A stretch of 64,000 nucleotides of DNA from Luzula sylvatica (GCA_946800325.1 OX326958.1:13172992-13236991), one strand, 5' to 3'; positions 38,577 to 52,223 are shown, numbered from the stretch's first letter. Made by a program: numbers and translations. Notes: generated from the sequence alone by a model not told the origin.

Positions 38577-38740
38577 CGAAATTAAACAACCAAAAAATGC
38601 AATTAACAATAAAAATCAAAAGATTCAAAACTGACTAGTACAAAAAACTAATTTAACAGTAAACAACGAAATTAGGCAACCAAAAAATGCAATTAACAAT
38701 AAAAAATCAGAACTGACTAGTACAAAAAATCAACTGTAAG
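38577..38740. repeat. About 90-bp imperfect tandem duplication
   Basis: CAACCAAAAAATGCAATTAAC ... CTGACTAGTACAAAAAA occurs twice with a step of about 90 bases and small indels. Confidence 0.7.
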
Positions 38741-39739
38741 GAAGTATGAATCTTATCCTTTTCGGTAAAATCAGAACGATTAAGAGGTCCCTTCTGTCTT
38801 TTTCCGTAGAGAACAAGAGGCAGTGAGAGGTTAAAGAGGGATAACAATGGTTGGCGAGAGGTTATTCGTCGAGGTGAATGGCTCAGCTTACCAGGAGAAC
38901 CGGAGATGGCTACGAGGAGAAGAGAGCTAGCAGAGGCGATTTGTGTCTTAGACTAGGAGGGAAGCGATGGTGCTGGATTTGGGTCAAAAGAGGGCGGCAT
39001 ATGGTCCATATGGAAAGACGCTAGGTTAGGGTTAGACAAATAGACCCAAAACAAACTGAGAAAGAGAAGTTGAACTGACGAATTTTGAATTTCATTAAAA
39101 TTAAGCGGTAAATGAAATATTTAGCGGGAACTGCATTTTATTTTTTTAGTGTTTGTAATTATGTTTTATGTAACTATAAAAGTTATTTACATGTGTAATA
39201 TTTTTCAAACTTAAAATAAAATATTTCTTTTAAAAAAATTTAATGCTATATTTATTTGTTTATAAATTTAAAATATCATATTATTTATTTCAAAAATATA
39301 ATCATTTAATTTATTCTGTTAAAATGCAAGGTAACTACAAAGGATAAAATAACAATTTTAAATATTTACTGTTAATTCTAACGAACGAATTGGATCAATA
39401 TATATTTTAGATAAATATGATATTATTGATTCACATGAGATGGTAAATATGGTATTTTATTTATTACAAGGATAAATATGTTATTTTTAGTTTTAAAAAG
39501 ATAAATACAATATGTTAAGATTGTAAAATATTTATTATGACAAAGAAATGTGTATTTAGATTTTTAAGAACAAAATTATGTATCTAAAATTTACATTGTT
39601 TAAGAAAAAATAAATATAAAATAAATAATATAAACTTCAAATTGATATAATAACCCTTGTATTATGTGTCAATTGATAGTAAAAATTATATATTAATCAT
39701 GCAAATGGTATATCGAAACCAAAAATGATATTAAAATTA

Positions 39740-40870
39740 TTAAATTATATTGTATTATATTAAAATTGATATAATAACCCTATATATGTATTTATCACTT
39801 TATAATACATTGTACTATACTATATTATGGTATATCATATCATATTACATTATATTGTATGGTACTTTTATTGTGTTTATTATACAATATATTATATATT
39901 ATATATTATATTATATTATATCAAATCAATTCATGTCTTGTCATATATTAGACTATATCATATTATAATGGAATACATTTATATTGTATTATATTGTACT
40001 GTATTTTATTAAATTATAATATAATATTTTGTATTGTATTGTATTGTATTGTATTTTATTATATTATTTTATATTATATGATATCTTCTCATATTATGTC
40101 ATATCGTATCGTATTTATTGTTTTATATTATGTTATGTTATATTATTATATCAAATCATGTTATATTGTGATGTCTTGTTTTAAGTTAGCTATAATATAT
40201 TTTTAAATTAAACATATATTTTAGATGTGTTATGTACATTTTTTAATAAAATCAATTTCTTTTTAATATAATTTCTTATTTTAGATGTGTTATGTTTTTA
40301 ATAATCCTTTTTTGTACATTATTCTTATTTCGAAACATTCATTATATGTTTAATGAACAACCTAACTTAGTGTCAAAATTGTTGATGTACATTAGAAATA
40401 AGCATTGTATTGTATTAGTGTATATCATATCATGTAGTATCGTATTGTGTTGATTTATTATTTGTAATATCAAAATATTAATTAACACATTTTATAATAT
40501 AATATAGTCTTGTATTATATTATTATATTATATATCATATCATATTGTAATTGTATTGTATTGTATTATGTATTATATTATATCATATGATATTTATATT
40601 ATACTATATTGTAACTTGCTAAACAATATTATATCATATATGTTTTAATTTTATATTAATTGTATTGTGTTGTATTTTATTTAGTTGTATTGTATTATGT
40701 TGTATTATATTATAATATATTATATACTATTCATATCATATCATATCATATTGTATTATATCATATGATATGATATTATATTATATTATAACATCACACA
40801 TATTATATTATATTATATTGTATGTATTATACTATACTATACTATACTATATCATGTTATATTGTATTAA
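39740..40870. repeat. TATTATATTG-type low-complexity tract
   Basis: Long runs of TATTA, TATTG and ATATCAT words with little else. Its complement-oriented counterpart (ATAATATAATAC words) is at 44930-45430, so the two tracts face each other around the inserted B-family segment. Confidence 0.8.
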
Positions 40871-41136
40871 ATTGCAAATACAACAATTGCTTAATATCTA
40901 AGTCAAGAGAATTTGACCACCAATTTATTGAATGATTTAATTTAATTTTGATTTACTGAATGATTTATCGGTAAATCAACATTTGATTTTTATCGGTAAA
41001 TCCTTAAAAATTTAATTTAATTTTTATCGGTAAATCAACATTTGATTTATTGAATGACATTAAATTGCAAATACAACATTTATGATTTACTGAATGATTT
41101 AATTTTGAAGTGATTTATAATATCTAGTGTTACAAA

Positions 41137-41685
41137 CACTACTACAAAAAGTCTCATTAGCTTCGAAAATCCTAGCGACTAAGTATATTTAGTGTCTGTA
41201 TGTTGGTTATTAAGAGCACATTTGGCTTTGTCCCAAAACAATTATATTTTTTGGGACAAAGATTTTGTTTTGGCACTACAGTTGTCACAAAAGAAGATTA
41301 AGATTTTAAGTCCGTACATTTTGTGACAAACAATAGTGTCAAAATAGATTACTTATAAAATGAAAAATAATTGGGACGAAAGTTGGCCGGTGATTGTTGT
41401 AAATTATATGGAATGTCTTTGCGTGATATATATAAGGTCATACATTAATTTTATACTATTATAATTAATTTAGACAAGTCTTAATTCAATTCAACAAAAA
41501 ATAATTTAGGGACCGGCGTAGTCCGTATCTAAAATAATCTTTTGGTCGCTATTGGTTTGGAGTCAATATGTAGTCGTCAATATTTTGTCCTAACATCGTG
41601 AACCCAATAAATTAATTTAATACTAATCATAATTAATTTGACAAATATTAATTTTTGGGTAGAAATTAATATATCATTTTAGTCT
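41137..41685 (+). repeat. CACTA family B, left terminal inverted repeat
   Basis: It starts CACTACTACAAAAAGTCTC. About 550 bases align with the reverse complement of 56195-56735 (shared GCTTCGAAAATCCTAG, TTTGTCCCAAAACA, ACGAAAGTTGG, AATAATTTAGGGACCG). At about 41490 it contains a decayed version of the inner CACTATTACAAAAAATAATT end seen on the other side. Confidence 0.88.
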
Positions 41686-41739
41686 TCATTGGAACTAATA
41701 TGTGATGAGAATGTTGGAGCGAATTTTCCCTCTAATTAT

Positions 41740-41890
41740 AGTAACATTACATTATATTATATTATATTATATTATATTATTCTTTAATATTTTATATAAT
41801 ATGATATTATATTATATGATATTATATGATATTATATGATATTATATTATATCATATCATATTAAATGAAAGTATATTATATTATACTTA
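41740..41890. repeat. (TATAT)-rich microsatellite
   Basis: Repeats of ATTAT and GATATTATAT between the B left terminus and the Helitron-type end. Confidence 0.8.
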
Positions 41891-41920
41891 TATATAAATT
41901 TTGAACTAAAATATATGATA

Positions 41921-41949
41921 CTAGCTTTTTACCCGCGCAATTACGCGGG
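41921..41949 (-). mobile_element. Helitron-type 3' terminus, minus strand
   Basis: On the minus strand: hairpin CCCGCGTAATTGCGCGGG (one mismatch), a 7-base spacer, then CTAG followed by T. A short GC-rich hairpin followed by CTRR at the element end, with a T of the host A|T target, is the Helitron 3' signature. The element would extend rightward from here. Its 5' TC end was not located. Confidence 0.7.
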
Positions 41950-44929
41950 AATTTTCGAATTTATTATGATTTAATATTTTTGTTATGTGTACATTTTCTG
42001 AATCATGCATTGTTGTTCATATCTATAAGCATTAAACCAAACATTCATAAGCAAAACTCATATAATGTACAAAACCTCTATGAATGCAAAAGTTATTGCA
42101 AAATATATTTTACACACAGTACATATCAATCTTTATTGATTACATCATCACAGAATTACCAATTTATCATTCTTTCTCTACATTTTTATGGAACCTCACC
42201 TTTTAACATTCGCACTCACTTTTTTATCCAGGTGCAGGAAATAAAATGAAGCACTCGCAAATTGCGAGACAATAAAGAAATCTATTTTTTAAGAGCGCAA
42301 AATACCTAATCTGAATAACATTAGAAAAAAAAATACACTAAAAGGCAAAAAAAATTGCTGCAGCTCAAATATCATGAAATGAAAAAGACTTAACATTGTC
42401 CTTCCAATCCCTCTGCACTCATCATCAAATGAATAAAGCAAAATTAATAACTAATTAGCCCTTTTATAAATATGTAACTAATTTATTAATCAAATTAAAT
42501 AACTGTCAATTTGAGATAAATTTATATCTTTAATTTTTTTCAGCTTCGCACGCTAAACGACCACATTCATCGAAATTCACTGAAATAAATATATGAAAAG
42601 AATTAAATTTTCAGAAACTTCATCTGATTTAACTCGCTGAAATAAAAATATGAAACAAGACTGAAATTGACGGAAACCAAAATACGGGAAATTTGCAAAG
42701 AATACCCTGGATTATGCAAAAACAAAAAAAAACCATGCACGCATTATTTTACTCATAATTGAAAGGGCAACCAGCTTTTTATTTTCTTTTATTTGTTGCA
42801 ATTATGAATAATGTTGTATTTTTGTGTGGGTTTTGCAATTTAAGCAGAACACACATGCTATTTTGCAAAAAAGAAAATTGCAAAAATTGATGGAAATTAC
42901 CTCGTCTTTGACAGGAACGTCATATCGAGAGTACTTTGAATTATTATGAATTACCTTCAATTTTGACAGAAATAGATAGTATGAATTATTGACAAATAGT
43001 AAGGTTTTTCAGATTAATTTACCAAATGAATTTTTTTTTGTCAATAATCCAGTTTTTTTCTTCAATTCCTCGAACACCTCTGAAGGTACTTTGAAACCAT
43101 TTCGCGTCCTAATCGGATGAAATATTGGGACTTAATTTAAGCCTGCAATATAATGAAAATTAAATCAACAAAAAAAACGTTGTGCAAACAATTCTGAGTT
43201 AACCCTTAACTAAATTTAATTTAATATGAGCTATATGTTTCGTACCAGTAACTTCGGGACTGAGTTGCGACTGTCGCCAGTTTTGTCGATCCGTAAGATC
43301 CTCTTCAAACAAAAACATGAAATCCATTTATAAATGTACCTCAAATTAGTCCAAATACCTTATCATTTTGAAATTCAAATTGAAACTGTTGAAATTCGTA
43401 CCAGCCCGGTACCGGTACCGATCGAGATACACGCGACTTCTGTTCCAAGACAAAATTACTTATGGGCCAGTTGTTTTTCTTCCTTATGAACCCATGTACC
43501 AGTTGCAAAATAACTCCTGAATTCCAATTTTTGCAATTACAACCCTGAAAATAGAAAAAACCAATTTACGTGTCAAAATACTCTTGCTGTGACATTTTGA
43601 ATGATTCAAACTTGGATAGTACTAAAAACAAAAACCAAAAATAAATAAATTACCAATTCAAGAATGCGAACGCAAAAAAAGCAGCTCCGGGAAAACCTCG
43701 AAGGGGCAGCCGACATCAAGCCGGAAACACAATAGCATAATCTGATGAGAAAGAACAAAAATATTGCTGAAATTACAAAGGCACATACTGATATTGGAGC
43801 AAAACGCATATCATCAAATCAAAAAGCCTGTCTAACAGCCTACATAAAGCAATCAGAAGGATATAGGAGCAACATGAGACAACCTGGTAACAATTTCAGT
43901 ATGATCCATAAAAGAACAAACTGATGTTCGTAATGAATCGATGATATCATGTAGGATACATCCAATCTTAATCCAACCCATCAATTCAAATTCCAATCCA
44001 ACACATACATAGAAGAATCTAGTCCATAGTCAAAGCCAAGCACGAAAATCTCAGAAGAGGAGAAAAGAAAGAAATTAGCGAGAAAATATGAATCTTATCT
44101 GAAGAAGTCGAGTTCGTTCTCGTTCGTCCCAGCTCTTCTTCTAATTAAAAAAACCAAATCAGTGAATCTTCTTCTAATAAAACCCTAATAAAGACTGAGA
44201 GGGAGAGAGAACTAACCATGGGACAACGAAGAGAGGAGGAAGTGCGGCGCGGAGCTTCTCCTCTTGACATGTGCAGACGATGAAGAAGGGAGAGGCGCAA
44301 GTGCCGCCGAGAGAGTTCTTTTCTGCTTTTATGCCTTCTCTCAAGTTTTGGTCTGAGCAAAGGAACAAAGAGTTATACAACTTATACTGTTATACATATA
44401 TAAGTAATATATTTATTTAATAGAAGAGAACTAGTAGGACTAATTTTGTAAAAATACAGAGGGAAAGTTCCCTCCAATATTTTGTTTAGTACAAAATGAA
44501 AAAATAGAGGCAAAATTTCCCTCCTAATTTTGATCATATTATTTGACTTGAAAACTGAAAAATAAAAAGGAAAAAATTTCAACATCAATTACTAATATTT
44601 GTCAAATTAAGACTATAATATGTTTAAATTTGTTGTAAATTAATTTGGTATTTTAATTGGGTAAATTAATTTGGGTAAATTTATTTAAGACTAATATTTG
44701 TCAAATTAAGACTAATATTTGTCAAATTTCCCTACAGAGACTGGTAATTAATTTGGGTAAATTTGATATTTTATTTTTTGCATTTCTAGTCCTTTCAGAA
44801 GGGTAAATTAAGTGCCGATTGTGTGTGACTAATTTCAGGTATACGAGATTTGAATCGTGTCCGTTATTCATATTTATATTTTTTTTTCTTAAATTGATCT
44901 AACAATCAAAATTTCCCCATATAATATGA
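41950..44929. other. Interior of the composite, no readable gene
   Basis: AT-rich, short ORFs only. The part 44090-44600 is homologous to 55330-55930: both hold a purine-rich patch (GATGAAGAAGGGAGA, GCCGAGAG) followed by GAGGGAAAGTTCCCTCCAATATTTTG. This is therefore a second copy of the B-family right interior. No B right terminus follows it. Confidence 0.6.
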
Positions 44930-45430
44930 TATAATATAATATAATACAAAATAATACAACAAAGTATTATATGATACGATATATATAATATAATAGTATA
45001 ATACAAAATTATACTATATGTAATATGATATGATATGATATAATAAAATACAATAATATGATATGATATAGTATAGTATTAGTATAATACAATATCATAT
45101 CATATGATACAATGTAATACTGTGATATATAATATAATAGACTAAAAGATAATATAATAATAATATAATACAATATAATATGGTATATTATAATACATAA
45201 TATTATTGTATGATACAATGCTATACACTACAATACGATATGATACGATATAATTTATGTACAATATAATGAAATACAATACAATACAATATAATATAAT
45301 ATAATATAATATCATATGCATATAATATGATATAATTTATTAAAATACTATATGACAGATAATATAATAGTATAATGCAATATATATCTCTAATAAATCC
45401 AAAGTCTTTAATATCAGTCAATAATTGAAT
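44930..45430. repeat. ATAATATAATAC-type low-complexity tract
   Basis: ATAATATAAT, AATACAAT and GATATGATAT words. It is the reverse-complement counterpart of 39740-40870. Confidence 0.8.
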
Positions 45431-45679
45431 AAAAATTGTATATGATATGATATCAATCTTTAATAAAAAATCTATGACGGACTCATTTTTTTATCATGGA
45501 TTCTTTTTCAAAAAATATTTTAAGATATTTTAAATATTTATTAATTAATTATATAAAATTTATGTTTTACATAACATTAAATGATAAATATGCAATTGAA
45601 TCTTACAAAAATAAATCATTAGTTAACAAATATTCGAAACTTTGCTATAATGGACATAATATGTATCCTATATTTTTTT

Positions 45680-46440
45680 GAATCAATACATTTTTTCCTA
45701 ATTTAAATATTTTATTTTATTATAAATAAAAATTTCATAATAAAAAATTTGAAATGTCATATGTATATATTTTTTTTAATATGTGTCCATGTGATATGAT
45801 GATGTCATTTTTATTTTAATGAGATTGAATATCAATTGGGATATATGTGATAATATTTACATTCTAAATTTAATGAAAAAATATTTAGATGTCCCATGCA
45901 AAAAAAAAAGTTAAAAAAAATGTATTTAATTATATTCTTCAAAAATAATGGATTAATTTTTTTTTAAATGGATTATTTTTTGTTTCTAACAAAAATGCAT
46001 TAATTATTATTTATTTTTCGAAAATAATTTTTTTGCATCAATACATTTTTTCGTAATTTCAATATTTTATGTTTACTATAAATAAAAATTTCATAATTAA
46101 AAATTTGAAATGTCATATCTATATTTTTTTTAATATGTGTTCATGTGATATGATGATGTCATCTTTATTTGAATGACATTGAATATTAATTGGGATATAT
46201 GTGATAATATTTACATTCTTAATTTAATGAAAAAGGAATTAGATGTCCCATGCAAAAAAAAAAGAAAATTAAAAAATGCATTTAATTCTATTCTTCAAAA
46301 ATAATGGATTAATTTTATTTTAAAAAAATGGATTATTTTTGGTTTTTTGAAAAATGCATTAACTATTATTTATTTTTCGAAAATATTTTTTTTGAATCAA
46401 TACATTTTTTCCTAATTTCAATATTATATATGATTAATGT
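45680..46440. repeat. Tandem repeat, about 357-bp unit, 2.1 copies
   Basis: Copies begin at about 45680, 46036 and 46394 with G(A/C)ATCAATACATTTTTTC. Shared inner blocks are TTTGAAATGTCATAT, CATGTGATATGATGATGTCAT and TAGATGTCCCATGCAAAAA. The copies differ at a few percent of positions. Confidence 0.85.
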
Positions 46441-46559
46441 AAAATATACTAATTTTTTTTTATTATAATAACATGTAATGAGTTATTACTAAAATAACAT
46501 ATTTTATTTATTTTTCTGAAATTTGGACAATAATTATAATTCTTTTTATATTTAAAGTC

Positions 46560-48720
46560 CCGCCAAAAAATTTGATCCAAAATTGAAAATATATTCCCAA
46601 CCCCTTGGGCTTCCCTCTCTGTTATTCCCTTTTTTCATCTCTCTCTCTCTCTCGTTTATCACTCCAAAAGAAACCCTAACCCTCCAAAAACCATTCTCTC
46701 TCACTCTTTCTCTCGACGACGGAGCGACAACCAAAGCCACCACGATGCCACACAAGACACGGCACTAATCAGGCAGGGAGATCGTCGTACCAGAGAGATC
46801 GCCGCATCAGTGAGATCTCCGCACTAGAGTCGCTCAAATCGGAGAGCGGCAACAAATATCCTGAGAACACAGTCTAAGAGCGACGAGAAGGTACTCATGG
46901 ATGGAGCCACCGTGACTTGATCCAGCTAGAAGGGAAAACAACAAAGTACCTCTCTTCTCAGATGCGGTAATGGATCCAAAAAGGAACCCAGATGCCGTAT
47001 ACCGAAAATGCCAAACTTGGAGGGAAGTACTTTGTTTCAATTTTGTAAATTTTATTTGGTGAAATTAGTTTTGTATTTTGAGTAATCGAGCACCTCTCTT
47101 CTCAGGCAACAGAGTACTTCCCTCGTCAAAGAGGTTAGAGGAAGAAGCAGCACGAACAATGAGATTACAACCAAATACAGCTTTCGATTAGATAACAAGT
47201 TTGTTATTTGCATATTTTTTGAGGGATACGCATGGAAGAAGTTTTTACATTTTTATTTTGGAATAGCTCAGGCGAGTCGTACTCATACATGGGAGACTAT
47301 ACCGCACGCGGAGGTTGTGGATCCGCAAGGCTGATGAACATGAAATGGGGGACCATGTACAACATCTTGTTTTAGATGATTAATCCACGGGCATGAATTG
47401 CGAGGTCAGCATGTCCTTGTTCCCGATCAGGTACTTACTCCTTAGTGTTTCCCCAATTACAGAATTTCAGGAAGTCCCTCAATTTTTAAATCTCATTGAA
47501 ATTTCATATTATATTTTTTGTAGACAAATAAAGATTTCGATGCGGAACAATGCTTCTTTGTCAATATTCTATTTACCCAAACACCTTCTCGGAACGAGCT
47601 ATCCAAGTTATAAATGTTTAGCTTTAATTAATTTCTTACTTAATGACATGATAGGAGGCGCATACGATGCCTCGAGTGGAGTTGGATGTGGCGAAACACG
47701 GCGAGTTGGATGCCTAGGACCGATAGGAGCTTACTAATGACTTCCTCGCATGGTGTTTCCTTTGATGTCTATTTCTCTCAATTTAATGGATTCAACCAAT
47801 TCACTCAGGTACTTATTTTGTTTCGAATTTTGAGGGATTATTCTGGAGTGTCGTATTTAAGACGAACTTCTTTTGTTTAAAATTCTGGGGGGGTCGTATT
47901 TAAGATGAATTTATTTCATTTTTTCGAAGGTTATGGAAGTAATTTTTCTTGTTTCGATCACTTATCGTAATTAACTCTCTTGTTTTTACATTGTTTCTAG
48001 AACTTCAGCATTCACGAGAAATATCTCCTTTAAGATTCGACAATTTAATGGAGACAAACTTGGCTATGGACAATTCGAATCAGTACGAGATTTCTTGTGC
48101 TATATTCATATGTGAAAATGCACCTAGTCTCTGACGGAATCATATGCTGAACCAGGGGCAAAATGGTAATTCAGGTACTAATGATGCAATCATTTTTGTT
48201 TTTTGGTAATTTATGCTGCAGCCTTCAATTGGAACGAGTATTTGGTCTCTCACTTGATCTAGGTAAACAAAAGTATGACGGTGCAGGCTTGCAAGGCTTC
48301 CGTACAGAGACCATCCGAGACAAGTGGTGGCACGACAATGGTCGAGGATAATGACAAATTACGTGTACTTAAACCTAGGTTTGTATTCCGTCGAACTTTC
48401 AAGTTTCAACAAGCCATTTAATTTCTCATATTTACGTAAATGCCCCTGATTTGTTAGGACATGAAGAAGTATTTGTCGTAGATGGTTGTATAGAAAGCGT
48501 TGATAGCGAAAATAGACAGTCCAATGGGAGTCATTTCCTTCCTGACCGAGAAGGATAGTAATGTCGTGCTGAATGGATGGACGGTGAATCTCGAGAAGCT
48601 TATAGAACTTGTGGATGAAGATGATGAATATTGGACATTGGGTTACCCTGACAAGAGGTCTATCGTCATTGCATGAGATGATGAAGATCAAGATAGTAAT
48701 GTTGAAGATTTTATATTTTG
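46560..48720 (+). pseudogene. Decayed multi-exon gene remnant, not identified
   Basis: The stretch begins like a plant 5' leader (TCTCTCTCTCTCG and CCAAAACCATT, 46640-46720). It then shows repeated splice-donor-like CAG|GTACT sites (47430, 47806, 48172) and acceptor-like TAG sites. The last open piece, about 48490-48675, reads through [33 protein letters not shown] and ends KRSIVIA. I do not recognise it. It sits just inside the family A right terminus and reads toward it, the mirror position of the transposase fragment at the other end. It may be a second CACTA gene or captured host sequence. Confidence 0.35.
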
Positions 48721-48799
48721 TTACTTTGACATTATGGGGTGTGTTTTTTTTTCTAGTACTTGAGTTAGTGTTGTAATAATGAAATGAGTATGTGTTTTT

Positions 48800-49454
48800 T
48801 AAAGATATTTTTTGTTTTATTTAAATGGCCAAAATTTAATTTTCATATTTTATTAATTAATATTATAATATATGTTGTTTTAAGGGACTAAAAGAGTCTC
48901 GTCACAGTAGTACAATATTCAGGAATTAAATTTTGTCACAGAAAGAACCATTCAGACACTAATATAATTCACAAAAGAGTACATTCAAGGACAAACATTT
49001 GTCACATTAATATTATATTTGGAGACAACAGATAGTCACGTAAACAACATAACAAAGACAAAATTCAGTTATATATAGTATATCTTCAGAAGCAAACATT
49101 TGTACCATAAAATGAATATTCAGAAACAAAGTCTAGTCACAGAACAACAATAATTGGGAACCACATTTAGTCTCATAAAGAACATTTTCCACGACCATAA
49201 CTCAACACTGAAAGTTCATCTTCAGGGACTACCCCAGAAAACGGGGGAAAAAAATTGGAAATTAATCTTGTCCCAAGAAAGGTGTCTTATAGGGACTAAA
49301 TGCAAAAAAACTTTTGTCACCCTGATTTGCTGCGTCGGGCCTGTTATGACAAAGTCATAACGACTAAATATAGTCCCTAAAGATCTACAGCGACTCCAGA
49401 CAGGGTTTTAGGGACTAAACACGTTTGTCCCTAATAGCATTTTTTGTAGTAGTG
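48800..49454 (-). repeat. CACTA family A, right terminal inverted repeat
   Basis: Ends in GCATTTTTTGTAGTAGTG, the reverse complement of the left start. It pairs with 35567-36222 over about 650 bases. It is followed by AAATATGATAC, not by the (TTAG)n array that flanks the left end. Confidence 0.9.
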
Positions 49455-51250
49455 AAATATGATACACACAACAAATCCTTAAATAGATATAATGCAAAAC
49501 AATGGGCTTTACTTTTAGCCTTCCACGTTTTTTACTTTTTTACCGTTCGATTTATTTTCTTACCGAGTGAACTGAGCCGTTCGATCGTATGTAAAAAAAA
49601 AATATTCAAGCCAGCGCCCAACTTCTCTCCACATTCCAAACCCCAAACCCTAGACGGCTTCATCTCTCTCGCGAGAAAAAAAAAAACGAAAAAACCCAAG
49701 ATTGGTTTCTCCAAGCCGGAATCCATCGTGGCCTGTGCCGCACCGCCCTTTTGTCCTCTCATGACTTGCTCCTAGCGTACAGAGTACGGAGCAAACAAAG
49801 TTCTCTCAGATATTTCTGGCGAAATCAACCTGAAGACACGATCCAGTACAACTCCTCTCCAAAAGGAGATGCGCGAGGCGGAGAAGGCAATCGTGCGAGG
49901 TAGATCGGGCGTGGTCGCGAGGCGGAGCGAGCCATAGGACGAGGCGGAACGAAAACCTAACCCTAACCAGACCTACGGCGGCCCATTTCTTCAGGTGCTG
50001 TACCTCACTCCATGCAGTCTGTATCGACAGAGAAAAACCAGATCGAAACCCTAACGACAAAATCAAATAAACCAGATCGAGAGAGAAGCGACAGAGAAGT
50101 ATGGTTCGTCTCGGTTCTTCAATTTCTACTGTTGATTTCGTTGATTTGTATTTCCTTTACAGGTATTTTGATGGATTGTATGATCACTTTTTGTGTTTGA
50201 TTAATTTTTTGTTTCGAGCTCCTGATTTTGATTCTTTTAGGAGATACTTTGCTCTTACTGTGGTTAATCAGGATGGCATTTAAGAAAATTTTCTTAGTTA
50301 ATTTTTTTCAATAGACATGACATTGTAATTATAATCAGGAACCGGAGCTTACGAATAGCTTTTCAATTCGAGGCCAGCGGGTGACTGACATCCGTGCAGT
50401 AAAGATGGACTACGCTAGAAGTTTCTGGTCAGTCTTCGATGTTTACATGGACGAGCTCATAACATCAAGTAGCAGACTTTGCTTACATATGTGCAGTGAC
50501 GATGGATAACCGACATGTTCTGGTACGAAAAAGGAGGCAACAATTTTTAATACGTCCGATGTTTACTGACGGTGCTAATCTTTCTCAATATTTGAATGTA
50601 TTTTCGAAAAGGTACACTCTTTGGGGTTTAGGGTTTATAATCTGGGACTGAATATTTCACGAAGTTCTGATTTAGTGTTGTTAAGGCTTAACTAAACAAT
50701 AACTTCGATTAATTAAATCCTAACTGTTCAATTCTAAAAATCTAAACTCCAATTAAAATCTTATATGATGACCTTTTTTTCAATTGGGGATTTTGAAGAC
50801 GAGGAAAACATGATGTGACGAACACATTAATGGATGGTTGTGCCAGTGAGGGGAAGGGCTCTTTCTGCGAGAGTTTCTAATTCTATAGGGACCTTTTTGC
50901 ATAATTTGGATTTTTTTCAATGTTTACTTTTTTCATTTATTATTTTTTGGTAGCTGGACAACAAGCTGCATATGTTGGTTGTGCCTGTTTCGCTACTTTT
51001 TCGGTTCTGATCTTTTTTTGATCGCCACATTAATTAAATATATTCAATTCTCGAGTAAATTTGTATAGCCTACTTTTGATGTTGTTTTGGAATATTTTGT
51101 TACATTGTTTTCAACTGATTTTGAAAATTTTATAGCTTGCGAAAGATTTGGTCAAATAGAGAGAATATAATTGGTTTACAAGATTAGAACAATATATTAC
51201 AAAACAATTTCGAGTCATTTTTATTTATTGTTTTTGTATTTGTTTTGTGT
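49455..51250 (+). other. Gene-like 5' region, origin not identified
   Basis: GC-richer than its surroundings at 49600-50060, with CCCAAACCCTAGACGG, TCTCTCTCGCGAG and AACCCTAACC, which look like plant promoter or 5' UTR sequence. An exon-like stretch around 50338-50480 reads EPELTNSFSIRGQRVTDIR and on to SVFDVYMDELITSSS; I cannot name it. It lies upstream of, and on the same strand as, the captured fragments that follow. The Helitron-type 5' end should be in this region, but I could not fix it. Confidence 0.4.
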
Positions 51251-51252
51251 AG

Positions 51253-51545
51253 GTCAAAATGGCCGATATGGATAGCGAGGATGGTATCCGTATCCGTGAG
51301 GACCAGCTCAAGATGGCCGGTATGGAATTCGGCACCATGTCTCTCAGCCCGAAACAGTATGCTGGAACACATGTCAAATCTTTTCGTGGTGATGTGTACT
51401 ATTTGAACAAATTCAGGGTTCTCTTTGTAAATATTACAATTTTTTTAAGTCTATTTTATTTTTATTTATCCTTTTTGTATTTGTTTTTTGTAGGTTAACT
51501 GCAGAGATGGTGTGCCCGAATACGAGTATAATCTTTTGGAACGTA
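51253..51545 (+). pseudogene. Exon-like fragment of an unidentified gene
   Basis: After an acceptor-like TTTGTGTAG the frame opens with MADMDSEDGIRIREDQLKM and runs through SFRGDVYYLNKFR to about 51415. A second piece after another TTTTTGTAG (51495) reads NCRDGVPEYEYNLLE. Codon use and the splice-like borders suggest two short exons of a host gene. No family was recognised. Confidence 0.4.
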
Positions 51546-51571
51546 ATTATGTTTCTTTTTGGTTCTAACAT

Positions 51572-51728
51572 GAGTTGGCTTTGTCGGAGTTACACGACAA
51601 AGTTTTTCCTTTCGAAACTGAAATAGCAATGAAGATCATCGATACCGAACTAGGATGTCCTCCACGTCGACAATTTAACTCGACTTTGTGACGAGTCAGT
51701 CTTTGCTGCTTCCTTTAGCTCGGTTTAT
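51572..51728 (+). pseudogene. ABC1/AarF-type (UbiB family) kinase fragment
   Basis: The reading ELALSELHDKVFPFETEIAMK followed by IIDTELGCPP matches the conserved N-lobe entry of ABC1K proteins (pattern 'L..LHD..PPFP...A...IE.ELG'). After a +1 shift at 51689 it continues DESVFAASFSSVY, the counterpart of the family's Ala-rich loop 'EPVAAAS.GQVY'. This atypical kinase family works on prenylquinone metabolism in mitochondria and plastids. Here only about 50 codons are left, with a frameshift and a TGA, so it is a dead captured fragment. Confidence 0.65.
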
Positions 51729-52223
51729 TTTTATTTATTTATTTATTAATTATATAGATTACCTTTTGCTAGGTTTCTTTTTATTTATTTATTAATTATA
51801 TATATATGATTAAGATTTATTAGTTTGTTGTTTGTCTGGATCCTAATCCGGGTCTGACAACTTCCTCGAAGCCGAGACTCTCAAGTCCATTGTAACATGT
51901 CCTTCTTGGATTAAACTCGGCAGAATCGCCTTGGTCAAGAATTTAGCCCAACTAATTCGGAATCGAATGAAAATTCGTCTCCCTAACTTTCTCAATGGGG
52001 AGGTTTAGTTTTGTTATAATATTTTGAAATATTATCTTATATACCCCTGTGATTATTAATTTTGTTTATGGTAAAATATTGCAACATAAGACACAAATGG
52101 TGCAATACGAGTTGATAAAACTAAGCGAACAATTGGTGGACAGTGCAGAAAATTCGAGGATAAGTTTCGCGGGGACCTAACTCTACTGAACCCTAGCAGC
52201 AAGGTGATTTTGCTATTTTTTAG

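Larger units (their letters stand above)
36639..41136. other. Family A interior, left part, no readable gene
   Basis: This is AT-rich non-coding DNA. It holds splice-like and promoter-like patches (for example purine-rich 38800-39050, perhaps the 5' region of the lost transposase gene read on the minus strand), two local duplications (37468-37941 and 38577-38740) and a long TATTA/TATTG low-complexity tract (39740-40870). Short ORFs in it are AT-driven and resemble no known protein. Confidence 0.55.

Noticed and set aside
39740..40210. ORFs rich in Tyr, Ile and Leu
   Set aside because: They are readings of the TATTA/TATTG low-complexity tract and not proteins.
46580..46770. A secreted small protein starting at 46583
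   Set aside because: The hydrophobic Ser/Leu/Phe composition comes from a TC-rich leader-like tract; there is no further coding support.
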